Origin: Clytia hemisphaerica
Lineage: Eukaryota > Cnidaria > Hydrozoa > Leptothecata > Clytiidae
NCBI GenBank assembly: GCA_902728285.1
Contig: CACVBU010000964.1
Coordinates: 248,001 to 312,000 of the forward strand
DNA length: 64,000 nucleotides
Direction: 5' to 3'
In this document: in pieces, positions 22,741 through 35,574 of the stretch
How positions within the stretch are numbered: the stretch's first letter is position 1
Layout: each line of letters starts with the position of its first letter
Notes under the pieces: generated by a model
Told to the model about the DNA's origin: nothing
What the model saw: only the letters and a program-made list of their open reading frames with translations
Database searches by the model: none
Made by a program: the position numbers and the translations under genes

Positions 22741-22746
22741 AATAAA
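22741..22746 (+). terminator. AATAAA polyadenylation signal after the microprotein frame
   Basis: A canonical hexamer four bases after the TGA at 22734-22736. If used, the 3' untranslated region would be only about 25-35 nt. Confidence 0.4.
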
Positions 22747-22990
22747 AGCAACAATTACAAATAAACTAGAAAGGTATTTTTCTGAAATCCCATATTGAAA
22801 ATTAATTCTTCCATCTTTAAGATTTTTGTTAATGTTTCTTCACATGCTAAGTAATTAATTCAGTTCTATCCAGTTTATAGTCATTTTTTCTTATATACAG
22901 CAGATAGTACAGATTCCTTTGGCGAAACTATTTTATGCAGCAACGACTTTTAGTATATAGATTTCATATGCCATAGACGGAAATTTCTCG

Positions 22991-23082
22991 TGCAATATGG
23001 AAATATTTTACTCGTCCTATATTCTTTATCCGTATATTAAACGGAAAAATTTCGGAAGTCATAAAATATTTCTCATATTGCA
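22991..23082. repeat. Short inverted repeat (20-bp arms)
   Basis: tgcaatatggaaatatttta at 22991 is mirrored by taaaatatttctcatattgc at 23062-23081 with one mismatch. It could be a small MITE or part of one. Confidence 0.45.
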
Positions 23083-24540
23083 ATCGAAGTTGTCTGATAT
23101 GTTGTTCTAGACAAATTTCTCCTCAAGACTCTCGGATGACTTTGAATTGACGTCAATAATTTTTTGACGACATTGAAGATTACCTGTTTAGTCCATTGAC
23201 GATTGCGTTGAGTATGAAACTAACTTAACTCGTTTTCTTAACTCAAAACTAATATTTCATCGTGAAACGTCTCTCTACAATAATAATTTTGGGTGTGTTC
23301 ATTTCTACAGAATGGAACCTCGTGGATAGTACTACGCAATAAACCGAGAGGTTACAAAGAAAATATTGATATTGACTGTCAATATAATAATGAAAAATGA
23401 TATCAAAAATAATGGAACGAAACAGCAAACAAACAAATTAAAGGTATTTCCGTTCATTTGAATCATTTTTCTTTCCTGTATTAAACCATTATGAGGTGTA
23501 ATGACTTTCTCACATATTAGCCCCGCTATGGGCTAAAGGTATTTCCGGTACCCTTAATTACATAAGCATAATCTTTCCTCGCTCACAGACTTGTATATCC
23601 CTGTTATCGGCCTTTATCATCACGTCACGCAATCACGCCTCAAATGTTTGCCAAAGTCAGTCGTTCATGGTGTTTCAATAAAAATGGCTCGCTAAAAAAA
23701 ATGATTGCTTTGGGAAATAGATATTATTATCTAGAGATATCGAAATCGAGATTGTCCTTGGGTTATGGCGCTCTAAATTAGCGATGTCGAGAGGCTATTT
23801 TATGTCAAACATGGCCCCAATAAAATTGACATAGGCTCACGTTTGAAAGATCTTCAAATTTAGAACGACATAGTGTCAAGAGTTAATTTGATCCAGTCCC
23901 GGAATGATAATTTTTTTTCTGGAAGAGCCTTATCTAGCTACTAACTTACGTATTGCCTATTTCCACCTATTCAACTATTACACTGAAACTCGGGAATCAT
24001 TGAGACAATCCCGATCAGGTCATCGGGCTAACCGCTGAGAGTAACTATATTTTATAAATTGAAAAAGGCTAAAACAAAACCAAATTTCTAGTTTAAGTAA
24101 CTGTTGTAAGGTTGGACAGATATTTTGATAAAATCGCGAGGACAGGCTGTCATCAGCATCAATTTGGCAAATTTTCAAACATCAAAAATATGCAAGTTAT
24201 TTTAAAGCAATCCATCATCATTCCAAGAAAATGATTAACCATACTTCTTCAATTAAGTGATTGAATCAAAATAGTTTAGAGAACATTAAAAAACACACCA
24301 CATTTTTACTATACTAATGCAGTTGCAATTTGTCATGTATTTATTTCGGTGTTGACGAGATGAGCTGTGGTGTGGGAGTGATTGTGAAAGTTTTATGTAA
24401 GATCTGTGGTAACAAACTTAAGCTGAAAGTTCACCTTTCTAAAGTGACATTCTGACTATTATGCGTTGTGAACGAGATGAAATGATCACAGGTGTCAGGT
24501 GTTGTGCAATGTTTACCTCATAACCTTCTATGATAGTATA

Positions 24541-24829
24541 CCGTCGTTATTTCCGGTAAGATCCCACTTCCCGGACTGAACTTCCTCTGTCACTTTCCAG
24601 TGGAAAAAAAAAACCAAAACTCTGGCTAGTTGAAAAATGAACTTGGGAAAGTTAGCCAGTCTTCTAATTCAACACAAGGTTTATCATGTACATTTTAAAA
24701 ACCCTTTAAAAAGTTTTTCAGCCGATTATCCTGGGGAAAACAGTAGAAATATTTTGGGAAAGTTGTGGAACTTTTTGTCCGGGAGGTAGGTTCTTTGTCC
24801 TGAAAGTGGAATCTTAACCGGAACGACGG
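24541..24829. mobile_element. MITE with TA target duplication (CCGTCG ends)
   Basis: The left end ccgtcgttatttccggtaag is mirrored by ttaaccggaacgacgg on the right, and arm similarity continues through atcccactt/aagtggaat. A TA lies directly outside each end (24539-24540 and 24830-24831), the usual Tc1/mariner signature. No coding capacity. Confidence 0.75.
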
Positions 24830-26368
24830 TACAAACTTTATCGATCAATATTTGTATCTAACGTTGTCTTTTAAATGGGAAAAAAGGACAAAAAGACGCA
24901 AAAATCAATAAAAAAAGTTTCGGGTAAATGAAATTTACGATTTGAACATCTTTTTGTTAAATGCAACACACGAAGAACACATTTAGCCCTCTCATTTAAA
25001 AAAAGAAATTGGGGTCTTTTCTTATTTCTGATAAAACATCAAGGTGTCTCGCGATATTTTGAAACGATGACTGAATTATATGAAATCCTTTACATTGCGC
25101 TTATAGAGTTTCGTTTTCGCTAAAACAAAACTGACATATTCTTGAATGTTTCAACATTTGTAAATTAAAAACATAAGAATGAGCCACTTGATCTTTTGTG
25201 ATTGTTCCTATAATAAAATACTAATGGATACTTCAAATATCAAATTTTCTAAAGAAATGTGATTTGGGTATTGCTTTGTTTTTGCCAGGTAGTCGATGTG
25301 TTAGGGGATTCCGTTTCTTGGTTACTATAAATGTGTCTTTGTGGCGAATCTTGACTTTTTCTTGTCTTGTCTTTGAGTTCTTATAAAATAGTGTTCTTAT
25401 AAAAAATCATTCCACTAAAAATCGAAAACTAACATGTCATCTTATTTTCAAAAGACAAATGACGTAAAAAACAACACATGAATTCGTTTTTGTAAGGGTG
25501 AGTCTAAACTTTTTCTTCTCTTTCAGTTCCTATAGAGTAGTATTCTTATTAAAAACACATTTAAGACATTCTTTTTATACCGAGAGGAGGTGCGCCACTT
25601 ATGCTGACAAAGCAGAATAAAGAAAAGAATTTTTCAAAGTTTGTGCTCGCGCGGAGAAAGGGTTCCAAATTTCATCACCCAACCGTCACCGGTTGCCGGG
25701 GAACGGGCCGTGCAAGGTACGGCGCGGGACATTCCCGCACGGACAATTGCCGGTCCGTACGGTGTTTTCGGCGCGAGAGGGATATAAAGTTGGCCTTTCT
25801 TTAGTTTAGAAACATGCTTAGTAAGTAAATGTTTGGAGATACGTTAAATGTTGTCCTTGAACAAAAAAATTGAAAAATAATATGTCATTTCATTTTCAAA
25901 AGACGGATCACGTAAAAAAAACAACACAAAAACAAAAATTGTTGAACACAAAGAGTAGCTAGGCAGTAAGGTAGTAAAGCGACTTTGTCTGTTGTCTATC
26001 TATCATTGTTCGAAACTACCTCAATGATTTCCTGTGACTAATTACCTTACTAATTGCCTCTTTAACGATTCCCGCTTTCTACTCGACTATCCACTTCTTT
26101 TTATTATTATTTTTCACTTAATACACATAAGAACAATAACAACAACTATAAAATAGACTACATCTCCATCATATACAATTTAACTATTTGCTATTTGAAA
26201 GATTTACCACTGGCTATCACCAATACTTGATCTTTCCAATTTCGATGCACCTTCAATAAATTTGTTACTTTTATTTTTATGGATATTTAGTGACTTTCAC
26301 TTTAAAGTAAAGTGGTTGTTACATATTTATTAAATGGACTGTTAAAGACAATTTGCTGACTCGACAAA

Positions 26369-29300
26369 ATGTGTTGCAGTAATGGAATAACTACAGCGAA
26401 GAATTGTTGGTTGTTTTTCATTGTTTTCTTCGTGGCGTTTTGTCTTGGAAATCATGGAAGATGCAACGCCCTTATCAAAGGTATGAAATGGTTTTATTTT
26501 AGAAGCTGCTAGAATTGTTTATGTGGAGGCGCTGTTACTGTATTTTCAGTTAAGATCCTATTATCAAATCCAAACCTCGAAATCAATAGCTTCTATCTGC
26601 ACGTTCTTTGGATGTATAAATATCTGCATCGTTGAGGGGGCCATTGTATTATTTTTCGTCCCGTATATGATTACCGAAGAAAGAGTCAATGAAATGAATT
26701 CATTTTTCACAACCTTACTAAACTTTATAGGTCACGATTTTGAAGCAGTCCCTTACTCGTAATAAGTTAACTTAAACTTAATAGGTTATAATGTGACAAT
26801 TCTTAGACTTTTCATGGAGCCTGGTAGCGAGAGGTGGAGACTTTCCGTGTTGTTTACTGATTTTATTTCATTTTATTGGATTGATGAAAAAAAGCTGAAA
26901 ATTTCAATTCCACTGTGTAAAACAATAAGGAACTTATTTGCTGTACGCAGGTTTTATTGATTCCCACTGGTATCTCAGCCAGTGGTTAATTAATGACCGC
27001 TAATAAATCAACACCGTCACTTTGGAATCTTATTAGGTCGATGTCTTGTTTACAAGATAAGTCTTGTATTCATTAAGATGACAAGTCTCCTTAAATATTC
27101 TTTATTTGAAAGTATTACTGGGTTAACGATAGTTTACAAATTTAATTTCAAATGTTAATACTTTTAGATACACATGGGTAGTGTATTTTAGAAGCCTTTT
27201 TTTGCAAGGTTATTAGGAATGAAAATCTTAAAATAAAACCTAATTAAAATTGATTCTGAAGTTTTGGATATACTTTTAGCTTTCTTCTCAATCTAATAAA
27301 ATCTTACTAAAAAAAGTTTGTATCAAAAGTATTAATTTAAATGAGTTTATAATTTGATGAGTTTTTACAATCTTTTAAAATCCTTTAAAAAGTAACCGTT
27401 GGCAATGATTTGTAGGTCTACTATAAAATATGTTTTTTTCTATAATGAGTATATAATCTTTATAAGGAAGTTGGGAACGGTAATTCGGTTACATGCAGAC
27501 TCCATTGAAAAGCAATTTTCAATAATGTTCTTTAGTGATTGAACGTGCGCTGATTTTCTTTAGAAAAACCGGGAAATGTATTACTTAATTCGGATTAAAT
27601 TAGATTAATTCTACAATCAAGTTCCGTCATTTTTTAAAGTGACCTTATTATTGTTTTTCATTTTGTTCTAAATTCAGCGAAATTCGCATTAATTTGATAA
27701 AGCCAAATGAACGAAAATTTACTTGAAATACCATAAGAATGTTCACAACGTTCATATAACGTTAGATGAATGTTGAAGCAACACTGTGTACCCGGTGGGT
27801 TGCCTTGCAAATTTTATTTCCGTCAGCGGACGTAGACCTGAATTACTGGCCGAAGACTAGCGGGCACCTCACTATAAACTGGGGTTTTTTTATCTTGTTT
27901 CTCAATGAGTTCCATACTTTATGACGACTTTTGGAGTGACGTCAAAAAATCGAATGCTTGGAGCCCTAAAACCTGGGCTCAAAACATTCGAAAAAGTAAC
28001 AAAGTGGAATTTTTGATGTCGAAAATTCTCCTTTTTTCGAATAATAAAACAAAAGTAATGGAAAGTAGTCGTCAATATTACATGAAAAAGTTACAAATGT
28101 TAATCAATATAATTTTCAAATTTATGTATAAGGGATGTTTTATGCTACCCACGCGCTAAATGGACATAGCACGTATTTTTCGTTCTGTTTGTCAATTACA
28201 TTTGATATTATATAATTATTATTGGGGAGAATGGAGTATAAAGTTTCCTTCCTCTGAAGTAAAAGTTTTCAACATTATTGTAACATTGTCAGGAAATTTG
28301 AAAAGCCCTTTTTTTGGGTCGATTATGTCTTATTAAAACTTTGTTTTATGGGTTTTAAACTATGTCTTCTAGTGCAAATAGCATTGATTTTAAATTGACG
28401 AAGGACCAAAATCGACTATTTTTGTATGATTTTCTAAAGCATATAATTCAAATTATCTATATGTTCTTTTTTCCATGAAACAACCACGTGGTCATATACC
28501 TTGGTCGTCTTTTTGCGGAAAGCACTTAAGAGTTTTCAATTTGTAAAAAATCATTTGGTAGGCCTACGGTATATCCGTATAAATCTTAACTTGCTTGACC
28601 GAAAACTCTAGCCTCGTTTTTGCTTGTTAGTAACCCTTAATTAGCTAGGAGCCAGCGAATTTCAAAAGTATTGCTTTTTTAACATACTGGTATTAAATAT
28701 TGCAATTGGCATTTTTTCGCTAATTGCCATCATTTTCCGACAATTAGACTTATTAATTCAGAACTTCATTTCGCTTGCAGTTAACGAATGAAAAACTTTC
28801 TTCGTTTTAAATTGATTAGAGGTTAGATGTCATTTTGGCCACCCCATACCCTCCCAGTAATCTTCAAAAAAGGCGTTTTATTTTCGCTGCAATAATGCTT
28901 GTCTCAAGAGAATACAGTAACTTAGTAATGATAAAATAGCTTCATTAATGACGTGTATATGTACGACTCCAAGCTCAATTTCTCTTTTCTGAAAATGAAA
29001 ATATCTCAAGATTTCATAATTTTTCTTATGCTAGGCCTTCTAGAAGTTCAATTCATTCCAGAAAAAAAAATTGGAGGTTTTCATCTGTGTTTTTCAGGAC
29101 TTTATCACTACTTTTTACTTTAAGAAGTCCAGCCAGCGCCTTATATAACAAGAACGCTTTAAAAAAGGCTTGAAAAATGATCTGGCAAAGTTAAATACAA
29201 AGTGCTCAAGACGATGTTTGCTTATGAAGTAATACGCAATCTAGCACGTTCAAATACTATTTCCTTCAATTAGTGGGCGCTCTTAAAACCGCAGTATGTA

Positions 29301-32300
29301 CAGTTCAAAAAGGGCTGGCCGTCTAAGTCTTTGATTGTCATTCTCTTTGACCTCATTTTTACTTTTTCTTTGGAAGCAGAGCAGTGACTTTGCATTGATA
29401 ACGGAACTTCAGAAATTTGGCAAAAGAACTAACGAGACCGTCATACAAAAAAAGTGTTAAAAAGATGACGGTTATGCGAAAACCGTATGCCGGATCTTTA
29501 AATGACTTATTAATGACGGCAACAAGTGAAAAAGACGATAACGACGACGTCATTTTTCATTCGTCATTAAGTGTGCACTGATATATTGTGTCGGTATTTA
29601 TATAATGTTTTTTTGTTATTGTTTTTCTTAAAATTCTTTCTTTTTATAAGAAATAGAAGAATATGTTCTTCGCCTACTCAGGGACTCTATCTATCTACGT
29701 AATACATTTTCCATTCGTCTCATTAAGCTAAGGATTTTTGACCTTGCATATGAAATATGTAAGGTCGACTATTTAGTTGAAAAAGGGACAATCTCAAAGT
29801 TTAAGGTTAGCAAATATGTTAGTTTTTCAGACATTATTTTTGACATTTGGCCTTTTGATGTTAGTAGGTTGATATTTTATTGTTTTCATTTCCCGACATG
29901 CATACCTCGGGAAGACTTATATTGCATAATAAAGCTATCATTCTTCATTCCATTATTTTGAGAAATCTTAGAAAATAATTTTTATATAGACTTAAGGAAG
30001 GATCGTGTAGGAATGATATATTTTCCAATGTGCATCCTGGATTCCATTGAATACAAGTTTCTATTTTTGATATCGGATCGTTAACTTGTGTCCACCTAAA
30101 CCTGATAATTACTGACACTCAAACAATAGCTAGGGCTGAATAAGAAAAAAATTAATCTCCGTCCAGATTCTGATTACTCTGCGTTGGCACGTATGCATCC
30201 TAAAGGCAATGGCTCCGTAAGAGCCATTTAAAATTTTTTAAAGTTTCTGCCCCCAAAGTAAGAACGTTTTTTTATCCGATAATTTTGTAAGAATCCATTG
30301 AATGACTGGATTTTAAAAACAAACATAAAAATCGTCAATTTATTTTTTGATGTCATGCACAATATCCGCAATTATTTAAGATATGCACCATTTTTGTCTC
30401 ACAAGGGCCAAAAGTGACCAAAATTTGAACTTGTCATACATCTGAGATGAGAAACGGATGTAAAATCGTACTTTTCTTAGATTTCATTTTAGTCTTTCAG
30501 CATTCTTTTTAAGGAGATCAAATTAACATGAATTCGAATCACCATTATGGAGTAAAATTAATTGGCGTTGCTAGATTTGCGGTCTACTAAGCTGAAAGCT
30601 TTTCGCCACCGTTTGCCAAACACGTGTTTTCTTTCAGTAAAAATTTGATTTATTATTTTGAAATTACGCACCACGAAATTATTTTCTGCCAATGACGTTA
30701 TTGGGGTGAAAACGTTTTAATTGAAAATTCTTACGTGGGATATTATTTCGAAATTTAGCTTTCATCGCAAAAAATATGGAAAGGGACGTTTTTAAAGCAT
30801 ACAATCTTCACATTTACTTTTAATTTAAATCCATGCCTTTGGTTTATAAGTAAGAAAATAAACCAGTCAAGGGCTTAGCGAATGTTCTCTTTTCGATTTC
30901 TGTCAGCCTACATGTAGGAGAGGGTTTTACAGCCAACTTTCTACCCACTTTTAATTCACAATGAGAATAGACAGGGCCAGAGCTTTAGATGGCGGCCCTT
31001 TTGCTTGGTTAATGAGAATTAATCAGCCAACTTTTTTGAGTTTCTCGCTTAAAAGGTTCCATCAACAACCTTGCTCATGACAACCTGGATACTCTACGCT
31101 TATGCTACGGACGCTAATATTGACAAAAACAAAGTTATAAATCAAAAACTTAATTGCGGAGAGTTCTTGGTTTAAAGTCGAAGCCACAAGTTTGTACCTC
31201 AAAGAGACATGATTTAATTGCGTTAAATTGCTTCTAATTAAGCTGCGGCTTTTGATAATTCATTTTTCGTATTGCGATTTTTCATTAAAAGGTCATTTAC
31301 TTTATGGGTCGCTTTTCTCTCATGTTCTGTCACTTCAAAAGATCTTCTGTAGCCGACCTCTGACTTGATTTATTGCCCAAAAGAAAACACAATCGACCCA
31401 GTTGACACACACAACGTTTTGCTAATGTTCATCTAACGTTCGTGCAATGTAAGCTGGAAGAATTCTTATGACTGTTTAGGTCATATTTATTTTGACTTTT
31501 AAGCCTAAAAAAGCTCTTAAAATTTTCTTAATTCCACAATTTTGTGGGAGTTTTTATGCAATTACCTTGAGAAATTGGGTTTTTTAGAGCCCATAGAACC
31601 TTGAAATGTTCTTAACTTATCGAAGTTTCATATTCTTATCAAAAATGTTTAGTAGCCAAGCCTAACTTTCTAGTTCTTGAAAAAGAAAGAGTGGAATTTA
31701 GGTAAAAAATGACGGCACAAACACACACTTTTGAGGAAGTTACCCTGACTTCTGGCAGCTCCTGGATCGGGTAATAAATTACTTTGTAGGAAGGCTCCTA
31801 CCTTTTAAATGCATATGTCATTTTCGGGTTTGATTTATAAATATCCTGTCTGTTTTTAGTTAATGACAAAGGCTCAATTATTAACAGGGTCCCTTCATCA
31901 CCGCTCATTAAGTTGTTGCCATATTGAAATAACTCGACATTGATTGATATGGAAATATTTCCCGAATTTTTGAATATTTGATTTATAATGACTTCAATCG
32001 CTTTCCAATTAAGAATATCAGAGTATCTGGTTAACGCTTCTCTGCGACTGATACATTTGTAAACCTAAACGACATCTTTTTTTAATAATATTTAGGCTGT
32101 TGTTTTTCTGCAAAGACCTCTGTCAGCTAATTCTTGAAAAGGCCTGAAAATACGATTCTAATATACAATATAATTGATCGGGCTTAGATCCAACATGAGA
32201 ATTCCATTTTTGTTATCCTTAAAAAGGTTGTTTTTCTGCAGAGAGCTGGATCAGGCTTTTAATGAAAGATACTCAACCAATATATATCATCCATTTAAGA

Positions 32301-34938
32301 CATTTAAGATAACATTTCAAAACAAACTTGAATAGTTGAATTTGAAATCTGAAAATAGCATATGAAGTGCGTATACATTAATTAAACCTATTTTGAACTT
32401 ATGAGCATTTTTACAGAATCTTTTTTTCAAAGCAGACGTTTTGTTTGTATTAGGGAGATTTAAAGCTCAATTTCCCGTCTATTGTAGGCTTAAAAACTTA
32501 TTTAAGCCTCTACTCTGCCTTTTACAAATTACTTTAAAGGCACTTTACTGTCTGTTATTAACTAACTATTTTTTTGAAGATATTCTGGATGATAATCCTA
32601 TTTTAACCCGATTGTGTATCTCCGTTCCCTTCTCAATAGTCAAACAGTTAACTCTCGCTAATTCGAAATCGAACGGGTTTCCAAATCTGTTCGAATAACA
32701 GAGGTATTCGAATTATAGAGGGTATTTTACAAGGGTTTCTCATTTGACAGGAACTAAGAATTAGTTCGAATTATTGAGAGATTTGACAAATAGAATTTCG
32801 AATTAGCGAGAGCATGTCTCGTGTGTCGTCTTTGTAATTTCAAGCTGATGTAGGTTTCTCGTTGAGAATTATAAAAGATTGAGAATTTTAAAAGATTTCT
32901 ATCATCATGCTATAAAAACTTTTAGATTAATTATACACTATTCGTTAACCTAACCTCCTCCCTGAACTTTCTTGACTCTGATATGACCCAATATAATAAT
33001 TCAACGTAGAATTCAAATTTTCGTTTTCAATATTAATTTCTGTTTCATTTTTTCTAGTTGATGTCTCCTTGAAACTTTACCAATGCGATTCCAAGTGTGT
33101 CCAAGAAGATGGTCAACCATGTCCATCAAGCATCAAAATTGCAGACCAGATGGAAAACTTAACCGAACCGGGTGTTCAATTCATTGTTTTTGATTACTAT
33201 AGTGGAAGAATAGTATATAAAGTGACATTCAATTTCTTATCCAATACATTTAGGCGTGATCGTTTAAAACAGTTCTTTAACGCCTTACCAATGAATGCTG
33301 TTGTTTTAATAACCGTCAATAAGAAATGCGAAGCAAAGATCGACCAATGGTATGATTTCTTATTACAACATTCGAATCTGGTTTTATTGAATATCGATTC
33401 TAACGAACCAGAAGTGTTGATCACGTGTCAGGGACAATGTAAACGGGGCATTATTTCGACATCGCATGCACCGATTTATCGTTATAAAAGTGACGCACAC
33501 CAAGGCGCGATACAAGAAGACTATCAACTAGTTTTAGGTAAGCCGACTCCTTATTTCCCTAATTTTATGGCTGACTACATTCAACTTGGAGATATAAAAG
33601 GCAAGCAGGGGGATTAATCCCTTAATAGCCCTGTTTTTCTTTAATCACCCTAGTAAAAAAGTTTTTTGACCGGAAAAATATCGTTCAAAAACAACATTGA
33701 AACTAAGAAAAAGACATTATGAAAAAAAGAAAACTTTAGCTTTTAAGGCTGTTTAAGGCCTTAATAATAAATCGAGGGATAATATTTTTTCGGGTGATTT
33801 TGAGATAAATAGTCCCTCATTTCATTGGATTTATTTTTTGGTTGTAGATTTTATCAAAATTCTTCTTTCATTTTCTCTAGATAACGATAGTGGTAATTTC
33901 AAGACACACAAACAAGAAGGGGGTACGACTGATGACCAAAAGATTTTCGTTATTGTTCTCGTAGTTTCAATCACAGGTGTTTTTATTATTTTCATTGCTG
34001 TCATCTCATTGGTCTATTGTTGTAAAAGGAAAATGGCAGCCAAGAAGCGAGAAGAAGATGAAAGATTATCAAACCGAAAACGATTGAATTGGAAAATCGA
34101 TAATTGGTTTCGACAACGCGAGATTGAAGGGATAAATCGTAAAATTGCGAAAGTGAACTCGTTAAGTGGAGATACAACTTTAACTCGTAGTCTCAAAGAA
34201 TCGGTGCGGGATCGGAATCCATATCACCAAGGCGACTTTGTACGAACCTCCATTTCAACACCATCCGTCGTTGATTTTCGGAATCACGATTTTGCATACG
34301 AAAATATTTTTGATCCCGATGAGATATCGCTATCAACTCGTTTTACGACGTTATCACGAGTTTATCCAGATAATATAAGTAATATTGCTACCATAGCAAC
34401 ACCATATGATGCACAGGACCGATGGTTGTCGCCTTTCGATGTAAACAGATATTCGGCGAGACGAGAATCGTCGGATCAATTTTCAACGCTGACGAGTAGC
34501 GACTTTTCGAGCGTCTCGCAACACAATACAATCGATCGTTTTTACGTCCGAGAGCACCAAACCTTACCACGTGGGCTTCAATGGTTGTCGCCAGGCACTC
34601 GCCGACAAATATTTTTCTCGGCAGCCGACGCAGAAACGAAAAACGAAAATGGAAGATTGTCGGTAAACGAGGATAATCGTTTTTCTGATTATTATCGTCA
34701 TGATGTCGATGGTCATTTACATAAAACGCCAATGAACGGGAAAGATTTCACGCCGCCGGCTTACGTAGCTCGAAATTCCCGGAAGACGTCGTCGAATTCC
34801 GACGACGGTGAATTGTCGGACTCTGGTAATTATTCGGACCCAAGAGAATTGGATTCTAGCACGCTTTCGTTGTTCAAAGATGAATTGCTGAAACGAAACT
34901 CGAACGCCTCTTTTTATGAGATCGCAACAAAAGTTTAA
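26369..34938 (+). CDS. Single-pass membrane protein with FAM3/ILEI-like extracellular domain
   Basis: Coding exons are 26369-26480, 33058-33537 and 33881-34938, with GT/AG introns (both phase 1), giving 549 residues. Residues 1-35 form a signal peptide (hydrophobic WLFFIVFFVAFCLG). Residues 45-60 hold three cysteines. About 72-165 resemble the FAM3/ILEI domain: GVQFIVFDYYSGRI, a Phe-rich strand, LKQFFNALPMNAVVLITV, and LVLLNID. FAM3 proteins are secreted and cytokine- or lectin-like, and a related domain occurs in CEMIP, TMEM2 and POMGNT1. Residues 219-243 are a membrane helix followed by CCKRK. The cytoplasmic tail of about 300 residues has a basic membrane-proximal region, YENI (337-340), PPAY (489-492, a WW-domain ligand) and a C-terminal TKV (class I PDZ ligand). 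The cell-surface role is inferred. The ILEI assignment is by pattern only; gene structure is more certain than function. Confidence 0.75.
27741..27800. repeat. AACGTT-phased repeat, copy 1
   Basis: Reads ttcacaacgttcatataacg, then ttagatgaatgttgaagc, then aacactgtgtacccggtggg. It shares the order 'AACGTT, gatgaa, gttgaa, caac, tgtgtgcc, gctggg' with the four other copies. It lies in intron 1 of the FAM3-like gene. Confidence 0.55.
31395..31450. repeat. AACGTT-phased repeat, copy 2 (opposite orientation)
   Basis: Starts at cgacccagttgacacacaca, followed by acgttttgctaatgttc and atctaacgtt, the reverse-complement orientation of copy 1. It also lies in intron 1. Confidence 0.5.
32645..32812. 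mobile_element. Pogo/Tigger-like MITE
   Basis: The left end cagttaactctcgctaattc then gaaat is mirrored by atttcgaattagcgagag at 32795-32812. The interior repeats attcgaattat words. The ends resemble pogo-type ends, CAG(T) followed by CTCTCG-TAATTCGAA. It lies in the FAM3-like intron 1, about 250 bp before exon 2. Confidence 0.6.
33538..33880 (+). other. Intron 2 of the FAM3-like gene, frame open for 26 codons
   Basis: The intron runs from gtaagcc to ttttctctag. If retained, exon 2 reads on for 26 codons (GKPTPYFPNFMADYIQL and on) to a TAA at 33615-33617. That product would lack the membrane helix and be secreted. This is inference from the open frame only. Confidence 0.4.
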
Positions 34939-35023
34939 AATCGAAAAAAATAAAAATGAGTTTGGGCATTGGAGAAATGCTGGAAGGCGAGAAGAAGCCA
35001 CTATTGAAAAATTGAAAAATTGA

Positions 35024-35029
35024 AATAAA
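35024..35029 (+). terminator. AATAAA polyadenylation signal of the FAM3-like gene
   Basis: Canonical hexamer 86 bases after the TAA at 34936-34938. A weaker match lies just after the stop (aaaataaaaa near 34950). Confidence 0.6.
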
Positions 35030-35410
35030 GACGCTTGCCTAATTACAATAGAGCAAATAACCCTCAACTTGATCAAACTTGATGAAGACTGAAAACTCCT
35101 TTACAAAGGATCGGGACGGAGGCACATTCATTCACCAAGTGAGTTACATCACCCAGTGGAAATCGAACCCCAACCTCCTTGACGGCAGTCAAAAGATTTA
35201 TAAAGACTACACTACTGTGTTCAAAATTCATGCTCTTGTGAGCGTACATAACCTTTTAGTTAGTGGATAAAAGTTATAAACATTTATCTACCGATTGAAA
35301 TTTTCTATACTACAGTGGACTCTAGCCTGTACCACCCCGCCGCCACGGGCCTTTTTTATATTTCGAATAAAACTTGTCGTAGTCAGCGAAGAAGAGTCTG
35401 GTACATGCTA

Positions 35411-35574
35411 AGTGGACTCACGCTAGTTCGAACTTCTATTATTCGAATCTTTCTATAATTCGAACTAATTCTCAGTCCCCGTCAAAGAAAAACCCTCGTA
35501 AAATGCTTTCTACAATTCGAATCTTTCCTTAAATCGAGCAAAACAAGACATCGAGTTATAGCAAAAGTTAACTG
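35411..35574. mobile_element. Diverged pogo-type MITE
   Basis: The left end agtggactcacgctagttcg and the right end gagttatagcaaaagttaac are imperfect inverted partners, each with TA outside. The interior has attcgaat words. It resembles the element at 32645. Confidence 0.45.

Larger units (their letters stand above)
22747..26368. other. Intergenic, mostly unannotated, with small repeats
   Basis: Apart from the elements listed separately (22991-23082 and 24541-24829), this holds a direct repeat of about 55 bp (tgtcat, attttcaaaagac, cacgtaaaaa and caacaca at 25433-25483 and 25880-25932) and a short GC-rich island at about 25645-25790. That island is unlike its surroundings (cggcgcggga, ggtccgtacgg) and has no gene signal. 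The rest shows nothing that I can support; it should contain the promoter of the gene starting at 26369. Confidence 0.4.
26481..33057. other. 6.6 kb intron 1 of the FAM3-like gene
   Basis: AT-rich intron between donor gtatga and acceptor tttttctag. It contains two AACGTT-type repeats and a pogo-type MITE (listed separately) and otherwise no gene that I can support. Short open frames at 26523, 27905 and 29359 lack protein-like features. Confidence 0.6.

Noticed and set aside
25601-25804. 67-codon frame over the GC-rich island
   Set aside because: Basic, low-complexity product with no homology I recognise; it arises from base composition.
34388-35076. Minus-strand frames of 114 and 119 codons
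   Set aside because: Antisense to exon 3 of the FAM3-like gene, with no features of their own.
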